This document shows, piece by piece, positions 41,883 through 51,326 of a DNA stretch of 64,000 nucleotides; position 1 is the stretch's first letter; each line of letters opens with the position of its first letter. The DNA is from Blautia liquoris (GTDB taxonomy: Bacteria; Bacillota; Clostridia; Lachnospirales; Lachnospiraceae): positions 186,001-250,000 of the forward strand of contig NZ_CP063304.1 in the NCBI RefSeq assembly GCF_015159595.1. Reading direction: 5' to 3'. The translations under genes and the position numbers were made by a program. Below the pieces are notes generated by a model. That model was not told where the DNA came from and searched no databases. It worked only from the letters and a program-made list of their open reading frames with translations.

Positions 41883-43433
41883 ATGGCATATAAAGTGTTG
41901 ATTGTAGAGGATGAGAAAGAAAAAGCAAGAGGAATTGCCTATTTGGTAGAAAAGTACAATCCGGAATGCACACCGGTTCTATTGGCACATGACGGCAGGG
42001 AAGGGTATAAGAAGGCAGCAAAGGAACAGCCGGATATTATATTGACAGATATCCGTATGCCGGTCATGGATGGATTGGAAATGATCCGGGCACTGCGGGG
42101 AGTGGATTTTCCGGCAGAGTTTATTGTATTGAGCGGTTATGCAGAATTCAGCTATGCCAAGAAGGCAATTGAACTTGGTGTGAGAGATTTTATTACAAAA
42201 CCGGTGGATGAAGAAGAACTGAGCAAAACTCTGAGTAAGGTGTGTAAAGAAATCACAGAACGAAGAGCGACAGAGGATTCCCTGAGTAAACTGAATGATG
42301 ATATGAGAAATTATGCTCTACGGGATTTTCTGACAGGCGGCATGGACAGCCAGTATAAAGTCGGAGAATATCTGAAACAGATGGGGGTGTTGGAAGAATA
42401 TGGACAGTATACCTGCATGGTGATGGAAGGGGATGAAGCGCTGAGTGATTTCCGTATAGAAGAAGGGCTCATTTCCCAAAATGGGATGTTTTTCTACGGT
42501 GTGAAGACGGGAAATGCACAGATGGCAGTTGTCGCAGGTTCGAAGAGTATGGATATAGAAGAAAAAAAGAATCTTGTTCGTCAGTTTATTATAAAGGAAG
42601 AGTTGGATCGACTCCATATAAGAATTGGAATTGGAAGTTCTTATGAGGAATATACGCAACTTCCGAAAGCATATGAAGAAGCCTGCGTGGCACTGAATTA
42701 CCGAATCCTGAAGGGCAGTGGTACGGCAATTTTGTTTGAGGAACTGTATGATATGGAGAACCGGACAGATTTGCTTACAGAGAAAGAGACTGAGCAGCTG
42801 AAAGACCGGATTGACCGCTTTGATCAGGATGGATTTCATATTGCGGTAAAAGGGATTTTCAATCGAGCTCTTTCAGAAAACAATCTTTCACTTCCGGAAC
42901 TGCAGAAATTGAGTCTGAATATTGTACTGCTTGGGCTGCATAATATACCAACGGCACAGCTACAGATGAATGGGTATTTTGGAAAAAACCTGTTCACGCT
43001 GAAAAGTATTGAAAAATTTAAGACTATGGAACAGCTGGAAAACTGGATTATGAATATGGTAAGTAGTATGAATGAAGTGATGTTGAAAGACAGTATACCG
43101 AAGAAAAAAGATGTGATTGTAGAGGCGAAAGAATATATCCGGCAGAATTATAATCAAAACATAACCTTGAATGATATATCAAAGCAGTTTTATATCAATC
43201 CGTCTTACTTCAGTCAGTTATTTAAGAAAAAATCAGGTATGACCTATCAGAAATATCTGACGAATTATCGTGTGGATCGGGCGAAGAAACTGCTGGCAGA
43301 GACAGAACTGCGAATCTATGAAGTATGCAAGCTGGTGGGGTATAGTGATGTGAATCATTTTAATCAGATCTTTGAACGGACGGAAGGAATGAAGCCCAGT
43401 GAGTACCGGCAGAAGTATGCGCAGGATAAGTGA
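41883..43433 (+). CDS. YesN-type AraC response regulator
   Basis: A 516-residue regulator. The receiver domain occupies residues 1-120, with acidic VEDE, phosphoacceptor in IILTDIRMPVMDG and the Lys in FITKPVD. A long helical middle follows (about 130-400) and then a C-terminal AraC DNA-binding domain: ITLNDISKQFYINPSYFSQLFKKKSGMTYQKYL and IYEVCKLVGYSDVNHFNQIF. AGGAGG lies before the ATG. It most likely activates the two 68-bp promoter modules. Confidence 0.92.
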   Translation: MAYKVLIVEDEKEKARGIAYLVEKYNPECTPVLLAHDGREGYKKAAKEQPDIILTDIRMPVMDGLEMIRALRGVDFPAEFIVLSGYAEFSYAKKAIELGVRDFITKPVDEEELSKTLSKVCKEITERRATEDSLSKLNDDMRNYALRDFLTGGMDSQYKVGEYLKQMGVLEEYGQYTCMVMEGDEALSDFRIEEGLISQNGMFFYGVKTGNAQMAVVAGSKSMDIEEKKNLVRQFIIKEELDRLHIRIGIGSSYEEYTQLPKAYEEACVALNYRILKGSGTAILFEELYDMENRTDLLTEKETEQLKDRIDRFDQDGFHIAVKGIFNRALSENNLSLPELQKLSLNIVLLGLHNIPTAQLQMNGYFGKNLFTLKSIEKFKTMEQLENWIMNMVSSMNEVMLKDSIPKKKDVIVEAKEYIRQNYNQNITLNDISKQFYINPSYFSQLFKKKSGMTYQKYLTNYRVDRAKKLLAETELRIYEVCKLVGYSDVNHFNQIFERTEGMKPSEYRQKYAQDK

Positions 43434-43471
43434 CCCGAATGCAGAGAGCAAGGCCGAAAAGGGAGGCAAAG

Positions 43472-46174
43472 ATGGATTCAAAAATAGAAAGACTATTGAA
43501 TAACGAAATGGATAATTATATTTTTCCGTTTTTCTGGCTGCATGGAGAAACAGAATCGTTAATTCGGAAATATATGCAAGTGATTTATGATGCTAATATC
43601 CGGGCTGTCTGTATTGAAAGCCGTCCACATCCTGATTTTGCCGGAGATGGGTGGTGGAAGGATATGGATATTATTCTGGATGAGGCAAGAAAGCGGAGGA
43701 TGAAGGTATGGATTCTGGATGACAGTCATTTTCCCACAGGCTATTGTAATGGAAGGATAGAGGAAAAGCCGGTTTCTTGCAGAAGATGGTACCTTACATA
43801 TAAGGTGCTGGGGGAAGTATCTGTGGGAGGCGAACAGACATGGGAGGCTTCGGAATATAAGAGTGCCGCTCCCTTTGAACCGACATGGATTGAAGATTAT
43901 TTCCATATGTCATTTGAAACATTTTCGGATGATCAGTGGATAGGTGCCGTAGCTGTTAAAAAGAATGGATGCGGAGAAGAAGACCTTGTGATACTGAAGG
44001 AAAAGGAAGGGAAAATTGTATTTACGCCTTCAGAGGGAGACTGGAAAATCTATTCCTGTCATCTGACTAGAAACAGAGGACCGCATCGGAACTATATGAA
44101 TATGCTGGATAAAGAGGCATGCCGCACATTGATTGAGACAGTATATGAACCTCATTATGTGCATTATAAGGATGATTTTGGAAAGACAATTGCGGGATTT
44201 TTCTCTGATGAGCCGGAGATTGGAAACGGACATCTTTATTTGATGGATCAGAAGATTTATGTGCAGAATGATCAGCCGTGGAGCGTACAGCTGCAGAAGG
44301 ATCTGGAGAAACACTGGGGCGCAGACTATTTAAAATATCTGCCGCTTCTCTGGAACAGAGAATTTGATGAAAACCTGACAGCAAAGGTACGGTATGGTTT
44401 TATGGACTTAGTGACCCGGCGTGTGGAAGAGGATTTTTCCATGCAGATTGGCGACTGGTGCAAGGAACATGGTATACAGTATATAGGACACTTGATTGAG
44501 GATAATAACCAGCATGCTCGGTGTGGGTCCAGTCTGGGACATTTTTTCAGAGGCCTTGCGGGACAGGATATGTCGGGAATTGATGATATTGGGGGACAGG
44601 TACTGCCCCATGGGGAAGATATTGAGTATGTATCCCATCTCGGGACAAAAAGAGACGGTGTATTTTATCATTTTGCACTGGGGCGCCTGGCATCCAGCGC
44701 GGCTGCCATTGATGTACGAAAGCAAGGTCGTTCCATGTGTGAGATTTTTGGGAATTATGGGTGGAAAGAGGGGGTGCGTCTGGAAGCGTACCTTGCAGAT
44801 CATTTTATGGTGCGAGGTATTAATCATTATGTGCCTCACGCTTTTTCTGCAAAGGCATTTCCGGATTCGGACTGTCCGCCCCATTTTTATGCGCATGGGC
44901 ATAATCCTCAGTATCGATATTTTGGAGTATTGATGAAATATATGAACCGAATTTGCAATCTGATCAGCGGAGGAAGACATGAGAGTGAGGCAGCAATTTT
45001 ATATCACGGAGATGCGGAATGGACCGGCATGACATGTATGTATATACAGGAACCCGCGCGGGTTCTGACAGAAGCACAGATTGGATTTGACTTCGTACCA
45101 TCAGATATATTTACAGACGGATGTTACCAAGTGGATTTGAGCAATGGAATGAAAGTGCATACACAAGAGTACAAAATATTTATTATTCCGGAAGCGGACT
45201 ATATTACAGTGGAGACTGCAGAAGCGATTGTAAAACTTGGCAGACAGGGATTTCCATGTGTTTTTGTAAATGCTTATCCGAAGGGATTATGCAGCCAGAT
45301 AGAATTAGACAAGGAAGCGATATTATTGGAAGAAATAAAAGAAAATACGGAGCTTGTAAGACTTACAGAACTTGTCGATTATATGAGACAGAGAAAAATG
45401 CCTCAGATACAGTTACGTCCAGCAGAGAAATTTATCCGCAGTTATCAGTATTACGGAGAACCGGAGATTCTCTATCTAGTGAATGAAGGTAAAGAAACCT
45501 ATAAAGGAAGCATCAGGCTTCCTGGGAAGACTGAGATGTGTTACCGATATGATGCGTGGGAAAATTGTCTGGAATCATTAAATATAAGAATAAGGACAAA
45601 GCAAAGTGAAATACCGGGGGATGGTGAAGCAGAAACCGAGTTAGAGATTGAAGTTCAAATTGAGCCGGGAAAGAGCTGGATCATTGTGTTTGATCAGGGA
45701 ATGCCTGTGAATTTGAAAGAAAGAAGTCTCTGTCAGACGAAACACAAATTGAAAATAGAAACCAATTGGAAACGGTCTGTCTGTAAGAGCATTGACTATC
45801 CGGAATTTGGACAGAGCGAACTGGTTTCACTGCCTGATTTTGCAGAGAAAGAAATGCCTGATTTTGCCGGACTGCTGCGTTATGAGCAGGATGTGAGTCT
45901 GGGAGCTGAATCGGAGAGGGATGTGATTCTGGAGATAACAGATGCGGGCGAAGCTGTGCAAGTGTTTGTTAACGGAATGGACTGTGGAATTCAGATTGTG
46001 CCGCCGTATCGCTATGAGATTGGGAATTTCCTGCAACAGGGAAAGAATCAGATTGTGATTGAGGTGGCAACCACTCTGGAGCGGCAGATTCCGCCTAAGA
46101 ATAAGCCGGAGAACTGGCATCCGCAGAACCATACAGGGCTGTGTGGAGAAGTTTATTTATATCAGAAAAAGTAA
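43472..46174 (+). CDS. GH106-like glycoside hydrolase (alpha-L-rhamnosidase-like)
   Basis: A 900-residue cytoplasmic enzyme (no signal peptide), start set by GGGAGG at 43461-43466. The N-terminal part has the GH106-like barrel opening PFFWLHGETESLIRKYMQ, WWKDMDIILDEARKRRMKVWILDDSHFPTGY and IAGFFSDEPEI. A middle region includes YIGHLIEDNN and SMCEIFGNYGW. The C-terminal 80 residues form a beta-sandwich (VILEITDAGEAVQVFVNGMDCG...). The subfamily's activity is not established for this branch, so release of rhamnose or another deoxysugar from imported glycosides is an inference. Confidence 0.75.
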   Translation: MDSKIERLLNNEMDNYIFPFFWLHGETESLIRKYMQVIYDANIRAVCIESRPHPDFAGDGWWKDMDIILDEARKRRMKVWILDDSHFPTGYCNGRIEEKPVSCRRWYLTYKVLGEVSVGGEQTWEASEYKSAAPFEPTWIEDYFHMSFETFSDDQWIGAVAVKKNGCGEEDLVILKEKEGKIVFTPSEGDWKIYSCHLTRNRGPHRNYMNMLDKEACRTLIETVYEPHYVHYKDDFGKTIAGFFSDEPEIGNGHLYLMDQKIYVQNDQPWSVQLQKDLEKHWGADYLKYLPLLWNREFDENLTAKVRYGFMDLVTRRVEEDFSMQIGDWCKEHGIQYIGHLIEDNNQHARCGSSLGHFFRGLAGQDMSGIDDIGGQVLPHGEDIEYVSHLGTKRDGVFYHFALGRLASSAAAIDVRKQGRSMCEIFGNYGWKEGVRLEAYLADHFMVRGINHYVPHAFSAKAFPDSDCPPHFYAHGHNPQYRYFGVLMKYMNRICNLISGGRHESEAAILYHGDAEWTGMTCMYIQEPARVLTEAQIGFDFVPSDIFTDGCYQVDLSNGMKVHTQEYKIFIIPEADYITVETAEAIVKLGRQGFPCVFVNAYPKGLCSQIELDKEAILLEEIKENTELVRLTELVDYMRQRKMPQIQLRPAEKFIRSYQYYGEPEILYLVNEGKETYKGSIRLPGKTEMCYRYDAWENCLESLNIRIRTKQSEIPGDGEAETELEIEVQIEPGKSWIIVFDQGMPVNLKERSLCQTKHKLKIETNWKRSVCKSIDYPEFGQSELVSLPDFAEKEMPDFAGLLRYEQDVSLGAESERDVILEITDAGEAVQVFVNGMDCGIQIVPPYRYEIGNFLQQGKNQIVIEVATTLERQIPPKNKPENWHPQNHTGLCGEVYLYQKK

Positions 46175-46203
46175 AGATTACAGAACCGTTAGGAGAGAAT
46201 GAA

Positions 46204-47542
46204 ATGAAACAATTTCCAGAAGATTTTTTATGGGGAGCAGCCAGCGCAGCTTTTCAAGTGGAGGGAGCAAGAAATGAGGACGGTAAAACAGACAGCATCT
46301 GGGATGCCACAAGTGAGGGGCATATCAAGCGAAATGTAAATGGAGATGTGACTTGTGATCATTATCACCGCTATAAAGAGGATGTAGCTATGATGAAAGA
46401 ACTGGGGCTGAAAAGTTACCGTTTTTCAGTCAGCTGGCCGCGTGTTATGTCCAAACGTGGAGTGATAAATGAAAAAGGGCTTCAATTCTATCGGAATCTG
46501 GCGGATGAGCTGATACAGGCAGGGATTGAGCCGTTTTGTACATTATACCACTGGGATTTGCCTATGTGGGTCTACAACGAAGGCGGGTGGGAGAACCCAC
46601 AGATTATAGAGGAATTTACAGAATATGCGAAGGCGGTTATTGATGCGCTCTCCGACAAAGTGCGGTACTGGATGACATTCAATGAACCGGCATGTTTTAT
46701 CGGGTTTGGTTACTTTGAAGGACGTCAGGCGCCGTTTAAGACCAGTCACATGAGCAGAGAGCAGAAATTTCGTGATTTGGCACATATCAGCAAAAATGTC
46801 CTGCTCTGCCATGGTCATAGTGTGCAGTTGATTAGAGAGCGCTCTAAACTGGCAGATCCTCAAATTGGATTTGCGTTGAACGCGAGAAACTTTGTGGCTT
46901 ATGATGAAACGGAAGCAAGTATTGAAAAAGCAAGAAAACGAGATGTTTGATATTGAAAAAGGATTTTCTATGGCTGCAAACTGGTGGGCGGATCCGATGG
47001 TGCTTGGTAAGGCCCCGGAATATATGGATGAGATTCTTACAGGGGAAGAATTGAAATTTATCAGCCAGCCATTGGATTACTTTGGTTATAATGTGTATTT
47101 TGCAAATAATTATAGTGCAGATGCGAATGCGCCGGATCTGGGATGGGCCGGTATGCCGCGCACACAGATGGGGTGGGCAATCACACCGGAAGTGCTCTAC
47201 TGGTTACCGAAGTTCCTCTATGAACGTTACAGTCTTCCGATTCTCATCACAGAAAACGGTATGTCAAATCTGGATTTTGTAATGAGAGACGGAAAGGTGC
47301 ATGATCCGCAGCGAATTGATTATATGTACCGGTATCTGAGCGCGTTACACCGGGCGATGGAAGAAGGTATTCCCGTAATCGGTTATACGGTATGGTCTAT
47401 TATGGATAACTTTGAGTGGGCAGAAGGATGTGATCCGCGGTTCGGTTTGATTTATGTTGATTACAGAACACTGGAAAGAATACCAAAAGATTCTTTTTAC
47501 TGGTATCGGAGAGTTATTCAGAATGGTGGGCTGGAAGACTAA
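46204..47542 (+). pseudogene. GH1 beta-glucosidase split by a single frameshift
   Basis: Two frames together give a full-length family 1 enzyme of about 447 residues. The first frame (ATG 46204, AGGAG upstream) has KQFPEDFLWGAASAAFQVEG, YHWDLPMWV and the acid/base TFNEP, and stops at 46950. The second resumes near 46930-46950 with FDIEKGFSMAANWWADP and carries YFGYNVYFANNY, the nucleophile ITENGMS and YTVWSIMDNFEWAEG. A one-base change in the A-rich stretch at about 46920-46945 explains the break. It could be a recent mutation or a sequencing error. Confidence 0.85.
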
Positions 47543-47584
47543 AGCGAAGTAGGATACAGAGGAGATGAAAGGACAAAACAGAAA

Positions 47585-47920
47585 ATGGAATTTGTAAAAG
47601 ACATCAAAATGGAAATGCGTCCAAAAATCAGATATTGGCTGCCCTGTGCCGCAGTAGACGATACCTATCAAGTGTGGGTGAATGACAAGAAAGCAGATTT
47701 CCCAGATCAGGTTATGAAAGAAGTAGAAGTGACAAATCTGCTTGAAGAAGGTGAAAATGCTCTCCGGGTTGTCGTGAATAGTAATCTCTATAATCGGTTA
47801 CTTGAGGAAGGTATGATATGGAAGGGAAATTCGATACCATTTACAGAAAAAAGATATGGAATTTGTGAGACAGAAGAGAAGCCGGTTTGTCTGTATAAAG
47901 TAAAGAGTAATTCAAAATAA
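47585..47920 (+). CDS. Orphan beta-sandwich piece, resembling the C-terminus of GH106-like enzymes
   Basis: A 111-residue ORF. YQVWVNDKKADFPDQVMKEVEVTNLLEEGENALRVVVNSNLYNRLL has the alternation VWVNxK...DVTxLLxEGENxLxVxVxSxLYN of the galactose-binding-like C-terminal domain of GH106/GH2-like enzymes, here without a catalytic part. It follows the GH1 remnant by 42 bp and has a weak GAAAGG site. It may be a leftover of a deleted paralogue rather than a working protein. Confidence 0.55.
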   Translation: MEFVKDIKMEMRPKIRYWLPCAAVDDTYQVWVNDKKADFPDQVMKEVEVTNLLEEGENALRVVVNSNLYNRLLEEGMIWKGNSIPFTEKRYGICETEEKPVCLYKVKSNSK

Positions 47921-47931
47921 AAACAGAGTTT

Positions 47932-48099
47932 ATGTTTGAAGAACCCTACACCGGGAACGATCATTTTTTTGACTGGAATCACGATGGAATATCATCTCGG
48001 CCACTCGGGGCTGAAAAAATATCGAGTGTGCCTACACTTGAATTGCTTGCAGATTTATGTAATCTATGGAAGAGACATTTGATCAGACTTAACCATTAG
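47932..48099 (+). CDS. Possible small protein with an EF-hand-like DWNHDG motif
   Basis: A 55-codon frame starting MFEEPYTGNDHFFDWNHDGI. The opening looks like small clostridial proteins whose sequence continues with DWNxDGxxDxFE, but after the motif this one changes to an unrelated helical tail. There is no clear ribosome site. It is probably the 5' fragment of a lost gene. Confidence 0.3.
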   Translation: MFEEPYTGNDHFFDWNHDGISSRPLGAEKISSVPTLELLADLCNLWKRHLIRLNH

Positions 48100-48184
48100 T
48101 TAAGTTTAAAAGGTAAATTTGAATGCGCGTACCTTGTTTATCATTGCGGTTAAGTTTATGATTAGTATAAAGGAGGGATTAAAT

Positions 48185-49246
48185 ATGGAATTACAAATTG
48201 GAAGAATCATTCGAGAGCGCCGGAAACACCTCAATCTTACCCAAGAAAATTTAGCAATTGCCGTTGGGGTATCTGTGCCAGCAGTTTCAAAGTGGGAAAG
48301 CGGTAGTTCTTACCCGGACATTACACTGTTACTTCCTATTGCATGCACGCTTAATCTGACCGTAGACGAGTTGCTGGACAATCCCGGAAGTTTGTCTGTT
48401 GAAGAAGTGCCAAAACTCGGAGAAAAAGCAAAAAGATATTTTGAACAAGGTGATTATTTGAACGGAATATCGTTCTGTCAAAAAGAAATAACCGAAAATC
48501 CTCACTGCCTACTCTTGCAGTATCATTTTGCGGCAATACTGATAAACTATCTGTCTGTCTTGGATGGTAGTGAATATACCTTGGCCTTACAAACTGCTAT
48601 TGCATGGCTGGAAAATGCGACCCAAATTCAAGAACCTGTTGAAATCAAACTGGCATCCTATTACTATTTAGGGCAAATGTATCTTAATACGGAAGAATAT
48701 GAAAAGGCAGAGGAGGCCCTAAAAAAATTACCAAATGATATAGGTTTGGATTTTGCCAGTAGTATTGCATTACTTTTTATTCAAAAAAAGGAATACGATA
48801 AAGCAGAACAGTTTTGTCAAGAAAAACTCTACATTGATGTCAACTATGCGTGTTCAAATTTAGCGTTTTTAGCTGATGGGGCATATAAGACTGGGGATTA
48901 TGAGAAGTCTTATGATCTATCTTCGAAAGAGGTGGAATTGTTAGACCTGTTTAAAATCAATTCCGATAAGACAATTTATGCTCTATGGCAAATGGCGTTA
49001 TGTGCTAATTTGCTGGCCGATGAAGTCAGAACATCCCAATGTCTAAATCAAATGATGAATAGGATAGATGCGTTATCAGACTCGCCCATTACAGGAAACG
49101 CACTTTTTGAAAAAGTAAAAGCCCCAACGCAAGTAGTTTCAGCGGAAATGTCCAAGTATATTGTAAAGGATAATCTCAAAGCAATGATAATTAACAATGA
49201 CCTTATGGATGTCCAAGCGTTTTCGCAAATACAAAAGCGCTTATGA
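48185..49246 (+). CDS. Xre-type regulator with C-terminal TPR repeats
   Basis: A 353-residue protein. ATG 48185 follows AAAGGAGGG. An N-terminal helix-turn-helix (IGRIIRERRKHLNLTQENLAIAVGVSVPAVSKWESGSSYPD) is followed by a short linker and about 270 residues of TPR-like helices (YFEQGDYLNGISFCQKEI, YYYLGQMYLNTEEYEKAEEAL, YKTGDYEKSYDLSSKEV). Such Xre-TPR proteins often respond to peptides or partner proteins. No obvious target gene is adjacent. Confidence 0.88.
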   Translation: MELQIGRIIRERRKHLNLTQENLAIAVGVSVPAVSKWESGSSYPDITLLLPIACTLNLTVDELLDNPGSLSVEEVPKLGEKAKRYFEQGDYLNGISFCQKEITENPHCLLLQYHFAAILINYLSVLDGSEYTLALQTAIAWLENATQIQEPVEIKLASYYYLGQMYLNTEEYEKAEEALKKLPNDIGLDFASSIALLFIQKKEYDKAEQFCQEKLYIDVNYACSNLAFLADGAYKTGDYEKSYDLSSKEVELLDLFKINSDKTIYALWQMALCANLLADEVRTSQCLNQMMNRIDALSDSPITGNALFEKVKAPTQVVSAEMSKYIVKDNLKAMIINNDLMDVQAFSQIQKRL

Positions 49247-49300
49247 GATGTGACAGAACAAAGTAAATAAAAAAAGTCAAAGGTCCTGCGGAGGTGTGAT

Positions 49301-49888
49301 ATGAATCATTTAGGTACAAAAATACTTGAAACAAAACGTCTGATATTGAGACCATTTAAAGAAACAGATGTTGAAGACATGTATGATAACTGGGCAGGCA
49401 ATGATAATGTTACCCGATATCTGACGTGGCCAGCGCATGCTTCCAGAGAGGTCTCGAAATCTGTCGTGGATTTGTGGGTAAGTAATAATGAGGACATGAG
49501 AAATTATCAATGGTGTATTGAACTAAAAGACAATCAGCAAGCTATTGGCAGCATTGGAATCGTCCATATGGAGGAAGAGATAGATTCAGTAGAGATCGGA
49601 TATTGTATAGGAGAAGAGTACTGGAACAGAGGAATTACAAGTGAAGCTTTCAAAGAAATTATTAAATTCCTGTTTGAAGAGGTTGCGTGTAACAGAATTT
49701 TTGCGCAACATGATGTACATAATCCAAATTCAGGGAAGGTAATGAAGAAATCAGGGCTTTTGTATGAAGGAACGTTACTAGAAGCAGGAAAAAATAATAC
49801 AGGTATATGTGATATGGCCGTATATGGAATTACCAGGAACGTGTATAGTATGAAAAAGGGGGAGCAAAGAAGGCAGGCATTGGAATAA
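49301..49888 (+). CDS. GNAT acetyltransferase, RimJ/RimL type
   Basis: A 195-residue acetyltransferase: ILETKRLILRPFKETDVEDMYDNWAGNDNVTRYLTW, GSIGIVHMEEEIDSVEIGYCIGEEYWNRGITSEAFKEII and NPNSGKVMKKSGLLYEGTLLEAG are the RimJ/L motifs, with the acetyl-CoA loop NRGITSEA. A GGAGGTG site precedes the ATG. The target is unknown. A 45-bp stretch of its coding sequence is repeated exactly at 31181. Confidence 0.88.
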   Translation: MNHLGTKILETKRLILRPFKETDVEDMYDNWAGNDNVTRYLTWPAHASREVSKSVVDLWVSNNEDMRNYQWCIELKDNQQAIGSIGIVHMEEEIDSVEIGYCIGEEYWNRGITSEAFKEIIKFLFEEVACNRIFAQHDVHNPNSGKVMKKSGLLYEGTLLEAGKNNTGICDMAVYGITRNVYSMKKGEQRRQALE

Positions 49889-49965
49889 CAAAAAATATAA
49901 AAAGAGTGATTTCTTAATATTAACACTTGACAAGAGGTCACTTCATAACAGAAAGGTGGTTTTCC

Positions 49966-50421
49966 ATGGATAAATCGAATCTAGTATTAACATTGGAACA
50001 ACGGCAGGCTTTGTCCATACAACAAGTGGAATCATTGGAACTTCTGGGCTATTCAAACCAGGAGTTGGAGTCGTTTCTTACAACGGAATACCTGGAAAAT
50101 CCTATGTTAGAAAGTTCCGACGATAAACAAAGCACACAGATTCAGAATATTGAGCAAATGTATGAAAAAAGCACTTCCTACGAGGAACATTATAAAAAAT
50201 GGGCAGATGACGATTCGAATCGTCAACAGGATATTGCTGCCAGTAACACGGAAGATTTAGCAGAGTCCTTGCTCTTACAGCTCAATAAAGCTGATTTCAG
50301 TGAAGAACAGTGGAACCTTATTCCGCATCTGATTCGGGGATTAGATGAAGACGGTTTTTTTCCATATGAACCGAGGGAATTTGCTGAGGTATTCCATACG
50401 GATAAACAAACCGTAGAGTGA
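49966..50421 (+). pseudogene. rpoN: Truncated RNA polymerase sigma-54 factor
   Basis: 151 residues of the N-terminus of RpoN: LTLEQRQALSIQQVESLELLGYSNQELESFLTTEYLENPMLE is region I and AESLLLQLNKADFSEEQWNLIPHLIRGLDEDGFF the start of the core-binding region. A normal RpoN is about 430-480 residues with a C-terminal RpoN box; all of that is missing. The sequence breaks at about 50420 into PTS EIIC sequence on the other strand. AAAGGTGG precedes the ATG. Sigma-54 often controls PTS operons, and the neighbouring fragment is PTS-derived. Confidence 0.85.
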
Positions 50422-50435
50422 GCGCGGACCCTTAA

Positions 50436-50628
50436 AGCAATCTATAAAAAAGGAATTCACAATATGGGTCGCCGGAAGCCCGGCTGTCACTAATTCGACG
50501 TTTTCATAAGCTTGAGTTGCAAACAAAGCGGTAAGTAGACTGGCGGTTACCGCACTCCCATGAATCCCAAAAAACCAGAGTAATTCTGCGAGAAATACTA
50601 ACAGGCATGCCGCCCAGACATTACTACC
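50436..50628 (-). pseudogene. PTS EIIC (lactose/cellobiose type) fragment
   Basis: On the minus strand about 64 residues read GSNVWAACLLVFLAELLWFFGIHGSAVTASLL...ENVELVTAGLPATHIVNSFFI. LLWFFGIHG is a hallmark of the cellobiose/lactose EIIC membrane domain. Both ends are missing: the upstream end joins a GT51 fragment in the same frame and the downstream end joins the rpoN remnant. Confidence 0.7.
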
Positions 50629-51118
50629 CATATTTTGTAAAGGCATTTGCTGCCAGGGCAGTGCTTTCTGACAGACTTAAATCTGCACAGTTTTTTCCAA
50701 AATATGTCTGGGCAGCCGTCTGAATCCCATAGGCTCCCGCACCAAAGTTAACTGTGTTCAAATAGTTTTCCAGAATAATATCTTTGGCATTCAGCCCCTT
50801 GGCGTTCAGGCTGCTCTCAAGCTTGACAGCAAGATACTGCTCCTGGAATTTCCGGCGGAATCTTTCCATGGATCCCTCATGCACCCAATTCGTAAAGACA
50901 TTGTTCTTCAGCAGCTGCTGTGTGATCGTGCTGGCACCTTCCATATTCTTGCCGCGGTTTTTTACAGCGACAAAAACTGCTCGTGCGATACCCTGAGGGT
51001 CAATTCCGTTATGCTCATAAAAACGGGAGTCTTCAATTGCCACAATGGCATGCTGCATACTTTCCGGGATTTCATCGATGGACACCGAAATACGGTTGCC
51101 ATCCGAAGAATTTAACAT
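50624..51118 (-). pseudogene. Penicillin-binding protein transglycosylase (GT51) fragment
   Basis: About 160 residues of a class A PBP glycosyltransferase domain: IDEIPESMQHAIVAIEDSRFYEHNGIDPQGIARA (catalytic EDxxFxxHxG), GASTITQQLLKNNVF and ILENYLNTVNFGAGAYGIQTAAQTYFGK. The signal/transmembrane N-terminus, the rest of GT51 and the transpeptidase domain are absent. Bounded by the EIIC fragment and by the IS605 element. Confidence 0.85.
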
Positions 51119-51326
51119 AAATTAGCAAGAATTCCCCTTCCTCTTCAGGTGGCGGGATGAATTGCCATAATGTCCAAATCTTTGGAAAAGATTATATACA
51201 GCGACCAGTATAGGGATCGTTGCTTTTTGCACTGTATCCTCCAAAACTTTTTCTAAAACGTGGAAAGAACGCTTGTTCTTATGACAAAAATGTGTTATGC
51301 TATCATCAGTCGATAAGAGAAAAGAG

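Noticed and set aside
46930-46950. Programmed ribosomal frameshift in the GH1 gene
   Set aside because: There is no slippery heptamer with downstream structure evident, and GH1 enzymes are not known to use frameshifting; mutation or sequencing error is simpler.
46892-47542. Second half of the GH1 read as a separate gene starting at 46892
   Set aside because: It lacks the N-terminal half of the barrel and the acid/base residue, has no ribosome site, and its first 18 residues are out-of-frame translation of the upstream gene.
50341-50646. A 101-residue minus-strand ORF as an intact membrane protein
   Set aside because: Only the middle matches PTS EIIC. The start is GT51-derived sequence and the end is antisense of rpoN, so it is a junction product.
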